NCBI GenBank assembly: GCA_903772945.1
Contig: CAICTM010000659.1
Location: 1 to 54,298 of the forward strand
Reading direction: 5' to 3'
DNA length: 54,298 nt
Origin: Seminavis robusta
Lineage: Eukaryota; Bacillariophyta; Bacillariophyceae; Naviculales; Naviculaceae
Shown here: positions 52,290 through 54,298 of the stretch, one piece after another
Layout of the letters: the number at the start of each line of letters is the position of its first letter
Position numbering within the stretch: the stretch's first letter is position 1
Position numbers and translations under genes: made by a program
Notes under the pieces: generated by a model
Told to the model about the DNA's origin: nothing
The model's input: only the letters and a program-made list of their open reading frames with translations
Databases searched by the model: none

Positions 52290-53830
52290 GCTGGGGTTGG
52301 ATTTGTTCTGCTCCTCCATGAACATCATCGAAGATGCAAGGCCACGCACCCGTTGCTTGGGCTTGCTCTTCTATGAACATCATCGAAGAGGCAAGGCCAA
52401 GCACCACCCTTAAAAAGCCCCTCCAAGACCCAAGATCGGGTCCAACTTGATGCAACCATGATGAAAGATCCTTGGAGAGAGATGGCACCTTTGAGAGTCC
52501 CATAAAAACAACAGTCTCAACCAATAATCTCACTTCTCTACCAACTTACCACTATTTTAAGACAGAGCCATGGAAAACCTTGCCGTCGCAACCATTTGGT
52601 ACAATGACTTCAAGAAGGAATTGCCTAGTGCTGAAGGCAAAGTGTTTGCCATCACAGGCACCACCTCCGGAACAGGATACGTTGCCGCTCGCACTGTTGC
52701 TGAAAAGGGAGGTGCAGTCCTTCTATTGAATCGCAGCTCTGACCGTGCCAACAAGTCCTTGGCTAAGTTGAAGGAAGAAGTCCCCAATGGCAAGTTTGTG
52801 CCCATCGAATGTGACCTCCAGAGTTTTGAGAGTGTCCGAAAGGCTGCAGCAGAAATCAAGAGCAAATACACTACTCTTTACTGTGTCTGCTGGAATGCAG
52901 GCATCATGGCCACACCGGATCAAGCCACGGTGGATGGATATGACACTCAAATGCAAACCAATCATCTTTCCCATTTTCTTCTGACCGCGGAGCTGTTGCC
53001 TCTGCTAGAAAAACAAGGGGGGGATGCTCGCATTGTCAATCATTCCAGTGGTGGTCGTCACATGACGCCCAACAAGTGCCTGGAACGCAAGTATTTGGAG
53101 AAAAATGGTGGCAATTTGGGTGGATCCGAAATGGATGTTGGAAAGTTTTCGGGGGCTCCTTTCTTGAGGTACTTTCAAACCAAGTTGGCCAATGCCGTCT
53201 TCACCAAAGCACTCCATCAAAAACTGCAAGCCAAAAAGAGCCCAATTCTGGCCATTTGTGCTGATCCTGGCATGTCTGCCACCAGCCTGGCCAACCATGT
53301 TGATGGTGCCGAAGATATGATGAAAGGTTTTGGTACGTATGGTGTGGTGGGTTAAAGCCTTTTGGGATGTACTGACCGTGCAATCAACTCACAACAATTT
53401 TTCTGTCTCGCTGCAGCCGAAAGGGTGCAAACTCCTGAAGACGGAGCGATGGGCATTCTCAAGGGAATGATGGATCCCGATGTTCAATCGGGGGTCCATT
53501 ATGGACCTGCTGGGACAAAGGGACCTGCTGTCATCAACGAGGAAAAGCCATATGAAGTGGATCCGGAAGGAATCAAGATGCTCTGGGAAACCAGTCAAGC
53601 TGCCACTGGCATTTCCTTTGAGATTTGAGCGAAACAACAATCATCAACATATTCATGGTGGCAGAAAGAGGTGGATTTTGTTGAGTCAGCAACAGCTGAT
53701 TTGATGGGTTTCGTTGACGAGGTTCTTTGGTTCGAGAGATGAAAGCTAGAGCCACTAATTCACATTTCACCAGATAGGACTACTAGTACTAATTAAGTAG
53801 AATGCCCTTGATAGCCAGAAGCCGGACAAA
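52290..53830. repeat. Tandem duplication of the SDR gene, unit 2
   Basis: Direct copy of 49515-51060, with the upstream ATGAACATCATCGAAGA block doubled. Exons and promoter-proximal DNA (AACAACAGTCTCAACCAATA) are strongly conserved, while the intron and the 3' flank are not. Confidence 0.85.
52570..53628 (+). CDS. Short-chain dehydrogenase/reductase (SDR), copy 2
   Basis: Exon 1 52570-53332, intron 53333-53416 (GTACGT...GCAG), exon 2 53417-53628; 324 aa. The motifs are the same as in copy 1 (TGTTSGTG, WNAGIM, NHSSGGRH, RYFQTKLANAVF). Differences cluster near the intron: residues about 240-254 read MSATSLANHVDGAEDMMKGF instead of FSATDLTNHFGGGGDDFLKGH. The first 88 nt of exon 2 are identical to copy 1 although the introns differ strongly. 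Both copies look functional. Confidence 0.9.
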
Positions 53831-54298
53831 GCCAGCTATTGCAATACTTTGTGTTGGAGATTGATAGCCCCAGTAGCAGCGAATTGTCCAAGTCGAAGGA
53901 GTGTTGTCTTTCTCGAAAACCAGCTGGAACCGTAACCAAGCAACGTGGTTGTGTTGTTTGTTTTGGTGGAGAACCTGGCGAACCGTAGCCCCTGTAACGT
54001 ACCGGTACGTACTCTTCAATGCTACTGTGCTGCTATTTCCGTCGGATAAAGAGCTGCCGAAAAGATCCGAACAACGGCACTTGTTCCCTCGCAACTCCCA
54101 GCTTCCATGGTTGGTGTTGTCGCAAGGCAGTGGCATTAATTTGACCCAGCAGGGATTTTCCTTTCTTGCGACCCCAACCCACCACACGCCCATTCTTCCT
54201 TCAAATGCCCACACCTCGTCAAGCTTGCTTGTCATGCATCAATGGGCAAAAAAAAAAAAGAGATTTCTTCATCAGAGGACTGTAATGTCTCCCTCCAA
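53629..54298. other. 3' flank and window end
   Basis: Right end of the SDR duplication, then unassigned DNA with an A run of 12 near 54249. A 148-codon minus-strand frame at 53789-54235 shows only a weak C-terminal likeness to the matching flank of copy 1 (AIAGFVR.LAI.G versus GMAGCVRVQAINGT) and is not supported as a gene. Confidence 0.45.

Noticed and set aside
53789..54235. 148-codon minus-strand ORF
   Set aside because: Only its last 15 residues resemble the flank of SDR copy 1; probably duplicated 3' flank, not a gene.

Overview
The window looks like nuclear DNA of a diatom, most likely a raphid pennate; Seminavis robusta is my guess, not something I can prove. The grounds are short GT-AG introns of about 80-130 bp, a Ty1/copia element with diatom-like pol sequence, a 7TM receptor fused to a class III cyclase and a cyclic-nucleotide phosphodiesterase, a diatom-type single-pass LRR protein, C-type-lectin/VWD and SsuA-like secreted proteins, and AT/GC-mixed intergenic DNA full of palindromic words (GTACCGGTAC, GCTAGCTAGC, TGCATGCA). 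No tRNA, rRNA or CRISPR array was seen.

Layout. 1-3.5 kb: 3' end of a copia element inserted at the end of an ankyrin-type gene fragment, then a decayed repeat. 3.5-7.2 kb: a secreted CTLD + VWD protein and a CRAL-TRIO-like protein. 7.4-11.3 kb: a heavily mutated, intron-bearing relic of cobalamin-independent methionine synthase (METE) joined to ankyrin-repeat remnants, then a second copy of the repeat and an intact small acidic protein gene. 11.9-17.9 kb: a 14-exon gene of about 1,537 codons (ectodomain, 7TM, cyclase, PDE). 18.5-20.7 kb: an LRR protein with two compensating frameshifts. 21.5-22.9 kb: a membrane-anchored coiled-coil protein with a thioredoxin-fold tail. 23.6-31 kb: three members of a small unknown protein family, two of them inside a tandem duplication of about 3 kb, one copy of which carries a TA-flanked MITE.

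31.8-34.5 kb (minus strand): a CHAT protease-like domain joined to a STAND-like P-loop NTPase, an NLR-like layout. 36.3-38.8 kb: a tandem pair of related unknown proteins. 38.9-44.6 kb: mostly gene-free and repeat-rich. 44.7-46.6 kb: a secreted SsuA/THI5-like binding protein with a cysteine-rich tail. 47.06-49.46 kb: a complete pogo/Tigger-type transposon with TIRs and TA target sites but a twice-frameshifted transposase. 49.5-53.8 kb: a tandem duplication of a short-chain dehydrogenase gene around a second copy of the small acidic protein.

The most interesting items are the CHAT-STAND gene, the METE pseudogene (relevant to vitamin B12 dependence), the receptor cyclase/PDE whose cyclase site looks impaired while the PDE site looks intact, and two small lineage-specific protein families that spread by segmental duplication. 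The sensory and secreted genes (receptor cyclase, LRR, CTLD/VWD, SsuA-like) suggest a region rich in surface recognition functions, but nothing in the sequence ties them into one pathway.
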